A stretch of DNA of 41,276 bases from Deltaproteobacteria bacterium (GTDB taxonomy: Bacteria; Myxococcota_A; JAADFL01): assembly GCA_013152945.1 (NCBI GenBank), contig JAADFL010000209.1, forward strand, positions 1 through 41,276. Direction: 5' to 3'. Positions within the stretch are counted from its first letter, which is position 1. Every line of letters starts with the position of its first letter. Under the pieces are notes generated by a model. That model saw only the letters and a list, made by a program, of their open reading frames with translations, had not been told where the DNA came from and did no database searches. Of this stretch, positions 1 to 8,329 are shown piece by piece. The translations under genes were made by a program, and so were the position numbers.

Positions 1-136
1 TCCTTTCCCAGGTTGATTCCGACCCCAAACAGGGAAGGGGACGGATTGGAAATGGAACAGACCTGGTTTTCCCTGAGCTTTCTTGTTCATGCCCATGTCT
101 ATTTCACCTTGACGGAAATAGAAACCGATCCTTCGG
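1..136. other. Left-edge flank, no firm gene
   Basis: This is the 3' flank of the leftward 1005-residue gene. It holds an imperfect hairpin (arms at 18-25 and 37-44, 7 of 8 pairs). It also has a short leftward frame opening with ATG at 96, behind AGGTGA, that is still open at position 1 (32 codons). The encoded residues match nothing I recognise. It could be the start of a truncated gene or just repeat-like non-coding DNA. Confidence 0.25.
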
Positions 137-3100
137 CTACTGCTGACCAGCCAACTTCTCGAATTGCTGCAAATACCTGTCGGCGTTCGAAAGATAGAAC
201 GCCAGGGCTTTCTCGAACCGTTTCCCGACCAGACCATTGAGCAACATCTCGGAAATTACCTTTTTCCGCTTCAGCACTTGCTGTGAACACAGCAGGAACT
301 GCTTTTCTTCCGACGACATCTGCGCCATCTGCTGCTTCAGGGCGATCCTAGCTCGCGGTTGATACATCCAGAAGCAGAGCAAATCGAGTGCATCGATGAC
401 GATGTCACGAAACAACCCGGGATCCTTTTCCCGCAACTGTTCGAAGACGTCCTTGGGATTCTCAAGCAATGTCAAGACCTCGTCATCCGGGAAGGTCGTC
501 TCCAGCCGTCCGTACACATCATAGACTTGGGTGAGCTTTTCCTCATAATCCGCCTTTCGATGGGCCAGGTTGCGCTGGCGGTCGGCGGTCCCCTCGATGA
601 TAGCCGCGACAAAATCCGACGCCGTCTTGGAAATGACCGCAGCCCAAAGCTGCATGCCCGCCAATGCGACTTCGGATGAAACACCGTATGAGGTGATTAA
701 CCAAAGGATAACGAAGTTCAGGCCCAAGGCCACGGGGATGGAAAGGATGGTCCTGAAGAAGTTGCCGACGATCGCTCCCAGCGGCAAGCCGCGGTACGTG
801 TTGTGACTCGAAATATAGATTCCATTGGCCAAAGCGATGACCGTGTAGAGCAACAACGGATTGGTTGCCGTCGTGATGTTGAAGCTCCGCGCCAGGAGCA
901 GGTCCTTTACCAGAAAGTCAAGCAACGGCACCGAAAATCCGGTAAACAAAAGAGAGTCGGCTACGCGCCCCCAGGAGACGAGATCCTTCCATTCCAGCAG
1001 TGAAGACCTGAATAACCCGCCGCCGCCGACAACCGACTGAAGGATATTTCGTAATCCCGTGATGCCGAACCAGATCACCGCCCCGAAATAGGCTAACAGC
1101 CACCAGTCCTTTGTCAGGTAAAACGTCAGGAATGCCGGAATGAAGCCGATGAAGATCTTTGCGGCATTCATGACCCCGGAATTCAAGTGAATCATGCTCA
1201 GCCGAAGCTTGGGCGCTTCGGTTGCCGATTGCAAGAGGGACAGTCCGTTGTTTGTCTGCTCGGACTTTCCTCCCAAAGACGCAATGTTTCCAGTGTCGGC
1301 CAAGGTCGTACTATTGTGCCCCACGGACCAGGTGATCTCCTTGGCGCGAGACTCGTGCGTGAGGACTTCAGCCGCAAGATCCCGACGCACCCGGAACTCT
1401 CGAACCGGAGCCGAACCGCCGCATACGGTCCTGACTTCTCGTATGGCCATGGTTGTGACCGGCAGCATTCGCTCGGGCTCACGCCGAATCTCACGGCGAG
1501 CCCGCCGGGGCAGACTGGGTGTAATAACTAGACCCATCCCCCGCGTGTGGCGTGAATGACCGATCGAGTCGCTCCCAAGACGGCTCCGTAATCGACTCGC
1601 ACTGTAGAATCCGAGCAGGGTCTTGAGATCTTTCAAAATCGCCCTGGTCTTGTCGATGGCGCCGGTGTCACTCGAATCTTTTTCGAGAGACGCCAAGATC
1701 TCCCGCACCATCCGTTTGGCCTCCACAACATTGCCGCTGTTGATAACCAGGCGGATGTCGTTGATCAGTCGCCGATGTTTGGTACGGCCCTGGGCCCAAT
1801 CTTTCAGGTTGAAAATCTCCAGGTGTGTTATCCGTCCTTTTCCGGTGTACAGCACTTCCAGCACATCCGACGGAGAGAGGTTCGACGGATTCAGCGTGAT
1901 GCGTGATCTACAGGGAAGCCGTCCCAGCTTGTCGAGCATGGCCGCCGGGTCCAAAGTAAGCATCTCGGGAACATCGTCCCCTTCGGCCGGTCTCTTCGGA
2001 TCCCATACCGTGGGGTTCTTCTCGGGTCTAAGGTAATCCTCCACCAGTGTCTCCGGAGTCAACTCGTTCAGTGACTCCACGAGAGCATGAATACGATCCC
2101 GGTCAGCCCGGGATGCTGTCCCGTAATTCTCGGAAAGCCGCTCTACCTTCTGTTTCAGATATGGCAAAAGGGTTCTATGTGCATACTCGGCAAGGTGCAC
2201 CAAAGAGGCCTGGCCGTGCCCGACTGAATTCAAGAAAGCTTTCTCCTCCAGTTGGGGCACATCAAGGCCGAACTTCTCGTTGATAGCCGGCAGATGGTTA
2301 TCATTGAAACTCTGCAGGAGTTTGAGGATATGCAACTTCTCGTACTCGACAACCGCCCGCCCCTGCATGAAAAACGCCTGGACTTCCGGTTCCTCCAAGA
2401 AGTGTAGAAAATCCTCGCGCCCCAGAAAACCGCGAGGCGACCAGATTAATTGGACGTACTTGTTCCGGAGACGGGCTTTCACCTCGACACCGATACGGAC
2501 GTCGATGCCCATGATGTTCGCGGCTTCGAGCAACTCCGCAGCTACCTCGGGCTTGATCTCGTTGTAGTAGATGACACCGAGAAAGCGAATACCCTTGATC
2601 CATGCATCCATGATCAGATGCGTCGGCGACTTGCGGCCCTTGGTGTTCGCGTCGTGAACATGGTGATCGAAGGCAAGCTGGTTCCATGATTCGGGCATCT
2701 CGAGAAGGTGGTACTTACGCAACTGTTTTCGAATGAGGCGCGGCTTTCCCGAGGATGCCTCCCGGAAATCATGGGCCAATGCAAGTTGCTTCGGCTCATC
2801 GCCTTTGGCCCGGACGATCTCCTTCATAATTTGCATTAACACCCTGGCCATGTTCATGCGATGTGTCTGGCTGCTGTCGTGCAACGACTCTGCCCGCGCA
2901 GCGCGTAATGCAGTGATGCGTTCCCCGGCGCTTCCGTAATCGAAAGTTCCCAGCAAATCAATCATGGCGGACGCGATTCGCAGGGACTTGGGTGCGGCCA
3001 GTCCCTTGATGCCGCGCGGGTGCAGCCCCGGTTCGAACAACCTCCGCAGGAGTGTTGGGTTCTTTCCCCGGGCAAGAATCTTGTTGACGATCTCCAGGAG

Positions 3101-3154
3101 GCGGTAATCATTTTGGTCGTAGAACAGCCTGTATCGGACTCCCTGGTCACTCAC
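137..3154 (-). CDS. Large membrane protein with degenerate PHP-like N-terminal motif
   Basis: This is a 1005-residue protein of unknown function. The GTG start is fixed by AAGGAGGG six bases upstream. Residues 163-225 resemble the core of a PHP (polymerase and histidinol phosphatase) domain. An HxH pair is visible at H165/H167, followed by the spacing typical of the family and an I-G-V-E strand at 221-224. The usual D-H of the second motif is replaced by Y-N, so phosphoesterase activity is doubtful. The middle (about 350-650) is charged and partly Arg-rich. Residues from about 660 to 840 contain roughly five or six hydrophobic membrane segments, and the remaining C-terminus is helical and charged. 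The gene overlaps a 28-codon ORF by GTGA, so the two are probably translationally coupled. Seen: motif, hydrophobic segments and RBS. Inferred: a membrane-anchored nucleotide or phosphate sensor, or a structural protein. No family name can be assigned with confidence. Confidence 0.85.
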   Translation of the reverse strand: MSDQGVRYRLFYDQNDYRLLEIVNKILARGKNPTLLRRLFEPGLHPRGIKGLAAPKSLRIASAMIDLLGTFDYGSAGERITALRAARAESLHDSSQTHRMNMARVLMQIMKEIVRAKGDEPKQLALAHDFREASSGKPRLIRKQLRKYHLLEMPESWNQLAFDHHVHDANTKGRKSPTHLIMDAWIKGIRFLGVIYYNEIKPEVAAELLEAANIMGIDVRIGVEVKARLRNKYVQLIWSPRGFLGREDFLHFLEEPEVQAFFMQGRAVVEYEKLHILKLLQSFNDNHLPAINEKFGLDVPQLEEKAFLNSVGHGQASLVHLAEYAHRTLLPYLKQKVERLSENYGTASRADRDRIHALVESLNELTPETLVEDYLRPEKNPTVWDPKRPAEGDDVPEMLTLDPAAMLDKLGRLPCRSRITLNPSNLSPSDVLEVLYTGKGRITHLEIFNLKDWAQGRTKHRRLINDIRLVINSGNVVEAKRMVREILASLEKDSSDTGAIDKTRAILKDLKTLLGFYSASRLRSRLGSDSIGHSRHTRGMGLVITPSLPRRARREIRREPERMLPVTTMAIREVRTVCGGSAPVREFRVRRDLAAEVLTHESRAKEITWSVGHNSTTLADTGNIASLGGKSEQTNNGLSLLQSATEAPKLRLSMIHLNSGVMNAAKIFIGFIPAFLTFYLTKDWWLLAYFGAVIWFGITGLRNILQSVVGGGGLFRSSLLEWKDLVSWGRVADSLLFTGFSVPLLDFLVKDLLLARSFNITTATNPLLLYTVIALANGIYISSHNTYRGLPLGAIVGNFFRTILSIPVALGLNFVILWLITSYGVSSEVALAGMQLWAAVISKTASDFVAAIIEGTADRQRNLAHRKADYEEKLTQVYDVYGRLETTFPDDEVLTLLENPKDVFEQLREKDPGLFRDIVIDALDLLCFWMYQPRARIALKQQMAQMSSEEKQFLLCSQQVLKRKKVISEMLLNGLVGKRFEKALAFYLSNADRYLQQFEKLAGQQ

Positions 3155-3237
3155 GCCCGGCCCTCCTTCTGGAGGGAGTTCACGGGTTCCCTGTGTCCTT
3201 CAGGTATGACCCTGCATGGACAATGGGTGGCCCTCAT
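3151..3237 (-). CDS. Possible 28-residue coupled small protein
   Basis: This is a 28-codon frame starting with ATG at 3237, preceded on its strand by AAAGGAGG at good spacing. Its TGA overlaps the GTG start of the next gene as GTGA, the arrangement of translationally coupled operon genes. The peptide carries a C-P-C motif at residues 6-8 and is otherwise charged. I recognise no family. It may be a real small protein, a leader whose translation opens the downstream start, or the remains of a longer gene. The RBS and overlap are seen; function is unknown. Confidence 0.4.
   Translation of the reverse strand: MRATHCPCRVIPEGHREPVNSLQKEGRA
3161..3168 (-). promoter_or_regulatory. Ribosome binding site deciding the GTG start of the 1005-residue gene
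   Basis: The minus strand reads AAGGAGGG and ends six bases before the GTG at 3154. This is a near-perfect anti-SD match and supports the GTG over any internal ATG. Confidence 0.7.
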
Positions 3238-3437
3238 AGGTCGTCCTCCTTTGCACCGTCTTTTCCGGCAGCCTGTGCCGCCATCCGGAGATCGCGATCG
3301 AAGTTGCGGACTCGTCACCAGCCGCGAACCTCGAAGGCCGGTAGCTTCGTGCGTTAAGACATTAAGCAGGCAATCTTCCCGGCCGGATTGAGTATGACAG
3401 CCATCTCCATAACCGTGAGCACATGATCTCCGTTCAT
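3234..3437 (-). pseudogene. Short frame interrupted by two in-frame stops
   Basis: An ATG at 3437 with GGAG seven bases upstream opens a 27-codon frame that ends at TAA (3354-3356). The same frame runs on through a second stop, TGA at 3315-3317. It then continues to a TGA at 3234-3236 that overlaps the next ATG as ATGA. The tail between the last two stops looks coding: alternating Ala/Gly/Lys, then a run of acidic residues before the stop. A 67-codon gene broken twice explains the phase and the ATGA junction. Alternatively only the 27-residue peptide is made. Upstream to the next gene (3438-3688) I see only a promoter-like site. Confidence 0.3.
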
Positions 3438-3493
3438 ACACCGTCTCCGCTGTAACCAACCGCATCAAAGAACAAGAGACGATGAATTATGAT

Positions 3494-3523
3494 AGCATAC
3501 TATAAAATTTGATCTATTGACAA
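3494..3523 (-). promoter_or_regulatory. Candidate sigma70-type promoter
   Basis: The minus strand has TTGTCA (3523-3518), an 18-base spacer and TATGCT (3499-3494) in an AT-rich patch that contrasts with its surroundings. It lies about 55 bases before the short ORFs that lead into the 1005-residue gene. The match is partial. Confidence 0.35.
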
Positions 3524-3688
3524 TCCCTTGATCGTACAACATCCTGAAATAAATAGAGTCTTATTCGCCGGTAACCTCTTGACATCAGCCGGCCGGCCGT
3601 AAAAGAACATACCGGGGAGCGGAGGGAACGGGAACAACCAAACGCTTCGAAAACCGGCGGGATGCGGAGGACACTGCCGGCAACAGTT

Positions 3689-5221
3689 CTAACGCCTTTC
3701 TTCCTCTTCTCGCAGCTTCTTAAGCTTCTTGATGTGCTGGCTGAACGCAGCCAAAGCCACACTTACAGCCCCTATTGCCGCAAACGGAAGGGCCAGGACC
3801 AGCACGCCGAACAATGCAAACACGAAAAATATGAAAATAAAGAAATCCCTTTTTGTGACATACTTCAACCTTGCAAGGAGCCTCACCCACCAGCGCAGAT
3901 CCTCAAAGCTCTTGTCGCCCTTGTTGAAGTCGTAGTCCACGGCCATGACGTCACCGCTATCCGTGTACATTATGATGTACGAGTAAGCCAGTGGAATGGC
4001 CACTGCGTATCCAACAAGCGCCACTACTCCGAGAGGAGCCAACAATGCCTGCCAGTTTCCGGAAGTGTAAGCCATGTATGTTATCGCGGCCACATAGGAA
4101 TAATTCGATATGTCGTCGCCGATGGTGTCTATCCATTCACCCGAAGGAGAAAAATCGTACTTCAGCCTCGCCAACTCGCCGTCAACGCCGTCGAAAATCG
4201 ACGAGAACTGCATCAGGGCGGCACCGGCCAATACCTGGAAATATGAGCCCTTGCTGAATGCCACAAGCGCGGCCGCAACCAGCGAAATAAGAACGCATAA
4301 TATCGACATTTGGTTCGGCGTAGCATTCGTATGTTTCACCAACCAGCCTGAAATGGGTAAACTGATGTACCTGTTTATGTTCCTTGCAACTATCCCGTCA
4401 ATGGGCTTCCTCAAAGAACGCAACAGCTTTTTTTCAGCTTCCTTCAAATCCTGAAATGTATCGATATCCTGCCACCAGGCGTCACCGATATCCGCGGTAA
4501 ACGCCTTGTGCCGATCGGCCAGTTTTTGCACGCCGTCCTTCAGCGCGCAATCACCGTTATTTTCTTTTTTCGCCGATTCCAGGGCGTCGAATAGCCCCGG
4601 GGTACATGAAAATACGCCGCAATCCACGCAATCGTATTCTGTCAGGTCCTTGCTAATACGTAATATCCCTTTATCGCCGCCTATCCTGACCCACATGGCA
4701 TCATCTGGATCACTCAAATCATGAACCCGCCGGTCCACTGCCAAAACCAGGCCTCCATCGACCGGCTGCCTTTGTTTCAACGCCTCGATCAATTCGATAG
4801 AATAAATGTGATCCGCCATGGATAAAAAGAAGTTATCGTCACCGGCCGCCTCCCTCGCAGCCAGGACGGAAAGACCGTTGCTCTTTTGCCAGTCGTCGTT
4901 CCTGGCAAAGACCAGTTCCAGGCCCGAAAGCCGCTTGTCGTCCTTGAGGAAAGACTCCAGCTTCCCGCCTTCGTAACCGGTAACCACGACTGCCTTGCGA
5001 ACCCCGGCTTTCATCATTGTGCGAAGCACCCTTACTATTATGGGCACTCCCATTAATGGGGAAATCGGTTTGATCAAGGCATCGTCACCAGTGGAATCAC
5101 GCAGCCTTGTGCCCTGACCCGCGGCTATAATCACGGCAAGTGAAGGCGACTTTTTTTCGATATCGTCGCTTTCTTGCACCACTTGCGGACTATCCGTGTC
5201 TTTTGAATCCTGGGCCGTCAA
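3689..5221 (-). CDS. Fused nucleotidyltransferase / CDP-alcohol phosphotransferase (IPCT-DIPPS-like)
   Basis: This is a 510-residue two-domain enzyme. Residues 27-260 are a sugar-nucleotidyltransferase-type domain with the A-A-G-x-G-T-R-L signature (33-40) and a K-P pair at 51-52. Residues 270-500 are a membrane CDP-alcohol phosphotransferase domain with the full signature: D344-x2-D347-G-x2-A351-R352-x8-G361-x3-D365-x3-D369, plus several hydrophobic helices. The fusion matches the known bifunctional inositol-1-phosphate cytidylyltransferase / di-myo-inositol-phosphate-phosphate synthase. That enzyme makes CDP-inositol and transfers phosphoinositol to an alcohol acceptor. The gene directly upstream, 12 bases away, encodes the inositol-phosphate synthase that would supply the substrate. 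The TTG start has no clear SD and is probably coupled; a downstream GTG near codon 14 is an alternative. The acceptor (inositol phosphate or a lipid) cannot be read from the sequence. Confidence 0.85.
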   Translation of the reverse strand: MTAQDSKDTDSPQVVQESDDIEKKSPSLAVIIAAGQGTRLRDSTGDDALIKPISPLMGVPIIVRVLRTMMKAGVRKAVVVTGYEGGKLESFLKDDKRLSGLELVFARNDDWQKSNGLSVLAAREAAGDDNFFLSMADHIYSIELIEALKQRQPVDGGLVLAVDRRVHDLSDPDDAMWVRIGGDKGILRISKDLTEYDCVDCGVFSCTPGLFDALESAKKENNGDCALKDGVQKLADRHKAFTADIGDAWWQDIDTFQDLKEAEKKLLRSLRKPIDGIVARNINRYISLPISGWLVKHTNATPNQMSILCVLISLVAAALVAFSKGSYFQVLAGAALMQFSSIFDGVDGELARLKYDFSPSGEWIDTIGDDISNYSYVAAITYMAYTSGNWQALLAPLGVVALVGYAVAIPLAYSYIIMYTDSGDVMAVDYDFNKGDKSFEDLRWWVRLLARLKYVTKRDFFIFIFFVFALFGVLVLALPFAAIGAVSVALAAFSQHIKKLKKLREEEERR

Positions 5222-5233
5222 ATCGATACCGGA

Positions 5234-6568
5234 TCAATAAGGCTCATCATAGTATCCATAATAATCGAGGCCAAGGTGTGTAATGAGTTCTTCGCCCATT
5301 ACGTATCGCATGGTATTTTTAAGCTTCATCAACTGGATGAACAGGTCATGCTCGGGATACAGCCCTTCTGCATGAATCGGACTCTTGAAATAAAAAGAAA
5401 GCCATTCCTGGATTCCGTACATCTTTGCCCTTGAAGCAAAGTCCATGAGCAAGGTCAGGTCCAGCACCACCGGTGCAGCCAATATGGAATCACGGCAAAG
5501 GAAGTCGATTTTGATCTGCATGGGATAGCCGAGCCACCCGAAGATATCGATGTTGTCCCAGCCTTCCTTGTTGTCACCCCGCGGCGGGTAGTAGTTGATC
5601 CTGACCTTGTGATAAAGGTTTTTGTACAAGTCGGGATAGAGGTCGGTCTGGAGTATGGTGTCCAAAACACTGAGCTTGCTTTGCTCCTTGGTCTTGAAAG
5701 AATCCGGGTCGTCCAATACCTCGCCGTCACGATTGCCCAGAATGTTCGTTGAAAACCACCCGTTTATTCCAAGAGCCCTGGCCTTGAAACCCGGAGCCAA
5801 TATGGTCTTCATAAGTGTCTGCCCGGTCTTGAAATCTTTACCGGCAATGGGAACACGGTTGTCCTTTGCAAGCTGCGTCAGGGCCGGGATCTCACAATTG
5901 AGATTGGGCGCTCCGTTCGTATAAGGCACGCCCTCCTTGATTGCCGCATAAGCATAAATCATGCTCGGACTTATGGACGGATCGCTCTTTTTGAGACCTT
6001 GTTCAAAGGATGCTATATCCTCGTGGACACTGTTTCGAGTCATAAAGACCTCTGTGCTGGCACACCACACCATGACCAGGCGATCACATCCGTTTTCTTT
6101 CTTGAAGTTGCGAATATCTTCACGTACTTGCTCGGCAAGATCCATTTTATCGGATCCCTGCTTTACGTTGGTGCCGTCGAGCTTGCGAACATAGTTTTTA
6201 TCGAACACCGCTTTCATCGGCTTTATTTCAGCCAATGTCCCTGCAACCGGATCGAGGTGTTCCTGCTTCAACACGGCAGCCTTCTTGGCTGCTTCGTACC
6301 CGTTGTCGGGAATGGGATCCCATGCCCCGAACACGAGCTGGTCCAGGTTTGCGAGGGGCGCAAATTCTTTTATCAACGGGCTCTTGCCATCATCCCTTCG
6401 GCCGAGCCTGATCCTGCCCATCTGGGTCAAAGACCCGTACGGCTTGGCCAAGCCCCTTCGAATCGATTCGACACCTGCAATAAAAGTGGTTGCCACTGCA
6501 CCCAATCCGGGTAGTAAGACTCCGAGTTTTCCTTCTGGACCTGAAATCTGGCGCTTTGTGCTGCCCAT
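5234..6568 (-). CDS. ino1: Inositol-3-phosphate synthase
   Basis: This 444-residue myo-inositol-1-phosphate synthase converts glucose 6-phosphate to inositol 3-phosphate with NAD. The N-terminus has the family's Rossmann signature (L-P-G-L-G-A-V-A-T-T, about residues 18-27). The rest carries typical synthase segments, including S-T-N-I-L-G-N-R-D-G near the middle and K-I-D-F-L in the C-terminal half. The start is the ATG at 6568, because AGGAGG lies nine bases upstream; the frame is open 24 codons further but has no RBS there. It is the first gene of a two-gene operon with the cytidylyltransferase/CDP-alcohol transferase downstream. Together they would produce an inositol phosphodiester, either a solute or a lipid head group. 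Confidence 0.93.
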   Translation of the reverse strand: MGSTKRQISGPEGKLGVLLPGLGAVATTFIAGVESIRRGLAKPYGSLTQMGRIRLGRRDDGKSPLIKEFAPLANLDQLVFGAWDPIPDNGYEAAKKAAVLKQEHLDPVAGTLAEIKPMKAVFDKNYVRKLDGTNVKQGSDKMDLAEQVREDIRNFKKENGCDRLVMVWCASTEVFMTRNSVHEDIASFEQGLKKSDPSISPSMIYAYAAIKEGVPYTNGAPNLNCEIPALTQLAKDNRVPIAGKDFKTGQTLMKTILAPGFKARALGINGWFSTNILGNRDGEVLDDPDSFKTKEQSKLSVLDTILQTDLYPDLYKNLYHKVRINYYPPRGDNKEGWDNIDIFGWLGYPMQIKIDFLCRDSILAAPVVLDLTLLMDFASRAKMYGIQEWLSFYFKSPIHAEGLYPEHDLFIQLMKLKNTMRYVMGEELITHLGLDYYGYYDEPY

Positions 6569-6996
6569 GTTAAATATCCTCCTTTTCGCACCCCGGCATG
6601 AACCGGGAATCAGACGCACAGGTTGTGAACTTTTTGCCACACCATGGAGTGATGAGTCAATTGAAGCCTGACAATGAAAGGAAAACCTTTTTCAAAAATC
6701 ATTTATCGAATTCCTTGTCATGCCTCATCTTCCCATTCTCCTTGCCGGACGTTTCCCTTGCTCTATAAGCACAAATTCTCTTTTCAGCAAGACGACGACA
6801 GCCTTGCGACAATTTTAGGGTCGTGTAGTAGCACATTTTGTGCCAAGATGTCTATTGCGTAATCGGAAAAACAGCTTCCAAAATCACTCTCCTGTGGATA
6901 TAGAAACAGGCATGAGATTTGCCTGCGATTCACATTGGACAAAAATGAATCCAGGGAAGAAATGAAACGTCGAAGACAGGTGAGAGGAGGTTGAAC
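6569..6996. other. Divergent intergenic region
   Basis: This 428-base region lies between the divergent inositol operon and the mlaC-like gene. Strong Shine-Dalgarno sites stand at both ends (6578-6583 minus, 6982-6990 plus). I found no convincing -35/-10 pair, RNA gene or repeat. Only a short A/T-flanked hairpin (AAAGG / CCTTT near 6676-6691) is visible. Confidence 0.5.
6578..6583 (-). promoter_or_regulatory. Ribosome binding site of inositol-phosphate synthase
   Basis: AGGAGG on the minus strand, nine bases before the ATG at 6568. It decides the start over the 24-codon upstream extension. Confidence 0.75.
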
Positions 6997-7659
6997 ATGT
7001 GGAACACGCTGCCGATTGCAAGAAAGCTGGGATTTCTTGTTGTTCCGGGGTTATTGTTTCTATCCGTCCGGACCATGGCAAAGCCTCTAACCCCCACCGC
7101 CTTTGTCAAGAAAGAGACACGAAAGGTACGGACAATCCTCAAGAGAAGGCCCAGGAAAAACACCAGGGCTTACCAAAGAAAAAAGGACGACTTGCGAAAC
7201 GAAGTCGATTCACTGATAGATTTCAAATTGCTTGCAAAGCGCTCATTGAGAGATTTCTGGGACAAGTTGAAAGAGGACAAGAGGGACAAGTTCGTCCGCT
7301 TGCTCAAAGACCTTGTACAGGAAAGCTACATGTCCAGGATAGATGAAAATCCTAATTTCAAAATGATATATAAAGAAGAAAAGAAACTTAGTAGTGGGAA
7401 AGCAATTGTCCGCTCTGTTGCGAAAAAAGGCAAGACAGAGGTGGAAATAGCTTTTAAACTCATACCCAAAGACAACTCCTGGATCGTGTACGACATGGTG
7501 ATCGATGATGTGAGCGTAGAGAGAAACTACAGGCGTCAGTTCAAGAAAATCATCAACAAGCACGGCTTCGACGGCCTGCTTGAAAAGATGGAGAACAAGC
7601 TCAAGGAACTTCGAAACGGCAAAAAGGCCGCAAAGCCCGGCAAGGGTGATGACCTGTAA
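6997..7659 (+). CDS. mlaC: MlaC/Ttg2D-family phospholipid-binding protein
   Basis: This 220-residue exported protein belongs to the MlaC (toluene tolerance Ttg2D) family, the periplasmic carriers of phospholipid between the outer-membrane and inner-membrane Mla complexes. A basic and hydrophobic N-terminus (residues 1-28) is the signal peptide. Family landmarks are D-F-K-L-L-A-K-R-S-L in the first third and, near the C-terminus, V-S-V-E-R-N-Y-R-R-Q-F. The latter corresponds to the conserved NYR-QF segment. The ATG at 6997 follows GAGAGGAGG by six bases; a TTG at 6991 lies too close to that site. No mlaA, B, D, E or F gene is in the window, so it is an orphan here. It ends three bases from the convergent CYTH gene. 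Confidence 0.85.
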   Translation: MWNTLPIARKLGFLVVPGLLFLSVRTMAKPLTPTAFVKKETRKVRTILKRRPRKNTRAYQRKKDDLRNEVDSLIDFKLLAKRSLRDFWDKLKEDKRDKFVRLLKDLVQESYMSRIDENPNFKMIYKEEKKLSSGKAIVRSVAKKGKTEVEIAFKLIPKDNSWIVYDMVIDDVSVERNYRRQFKKIINKHGFDGLLEKMENKLKELRNGKKAAKPGKGDDL

Positions 7660-7662
7660 ATT

Positions 7663-8241
7663 TCAATCGTGTCCGTCCTTTTCAAACACCATGTCCCGGG
7701 GCCACTTTTTACCTGTTTCTTCGGCCCATTGCTTGTGGAGTTGCCTGTACGAGACTGTCACATAGTCGGTCTTCCTGAAACCAAGTTTCAATGCATACCT
7801 GTCTATGTCCCTTGGCTCCCCTTCAAGTTCGAGAAAATCGCCTATCGGCGTATTGTCCAGGCATGCGAGCAACCCTGCTTTTCGAAACTCGGCCCGGTAC
7901 TTCTGGTACCTGTAAACCACCGACAAGCCGATACCTTGCAAAATCATGCGTGAAGAGTCCATGTCCAGTACCTCTGTCTCGACCTCTTCCCTGACCTTGT
8001 AGTCTTTTCCCCCTTTGCCCGGCTTTTTGAAAGTCATTGATACCTTGTCGCCGTACCTGCGCAATCTAAGCAACTTGCCCTGCCTGGCCAACGAGCCCTT
8101 GACAGAGTCGAAGATCAGGTTGTCCTCGAATGTGCCCGGACTTATTTCAATAAAGCCCAAGTCGATCAATCGTCTTGTTACATCTTCCGTCGACAGCCCC
8201 TTTGATTCCAGGGCCAATTTAATCTCGGTTTCTATTGCCAA
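7663..8241 (-). CDS. CYTH-domain phosphatase/cyclase-family protein
   Basis: This 192-residue protein belongs to the CYTH (CyaB / thiamine triphosphatase) superfamily. It shows the N-terminal E-x-E-x-K signature (E4, E6, K8) that binds triphosphate and metal. The alternating basic and acidic strand residues that line the CYTH tunnel follow: R-L-R-R-Y-G, then T-F-K-K-P, then K-V-R-E-E-V-E-T-E. Family members are class IV adenylyl cyclases, triphosphatases or thiamine-triphosphatases. The exact substrate cannot be told from sequence, and a triphosphatase is the commonest bacterial role. The TTG start is supported by GGGAGG about eight bases upstream. It converges on the mlaC-like gene with only three bases between stops. 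Confidence 0.85.
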   Translation of the reverse strand: MAIETEIKLALESKGLSTEDVTRRLIDLGFIEISPGTFEDNLIFDSVKGSLARQGKLLRLRRYGDKVSMTFKKPGKGGKDYKVREEVETEVLDMDSSRMILQGIGLSVVYRYQKYRAEFRKAGLLACLDNTPIGDFLELEGEPRDIDRYALKLGFRKTDYVTVSYRQLHKQWAEETGKKWPRDMVFEKDGHD

Positions 8242-8329
8242 AAAAACCTCCCATGCCTTGTTTCAAATCGTGAAATCGATTATCATGCAAATTTGAAAGC
8301 GATTCAATAGTCTGTCTGGAGGACCTGAA

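Noticed and set aside
3151-3468. 105-codon leftward frame upstream of the 1005-residue gene
   Set aside because: Arg/Gly/Cys-rich composition and no RBS at its first codon. Only its last 28 codons have a good RBS and are kept as a small ORF.
6569-6640. 24-codon upstream extension of inositol-phosphate synthase
   Set aside because: AGGAGG lies inside it at the right distance from the later ATG, and the family begins at that ATG.
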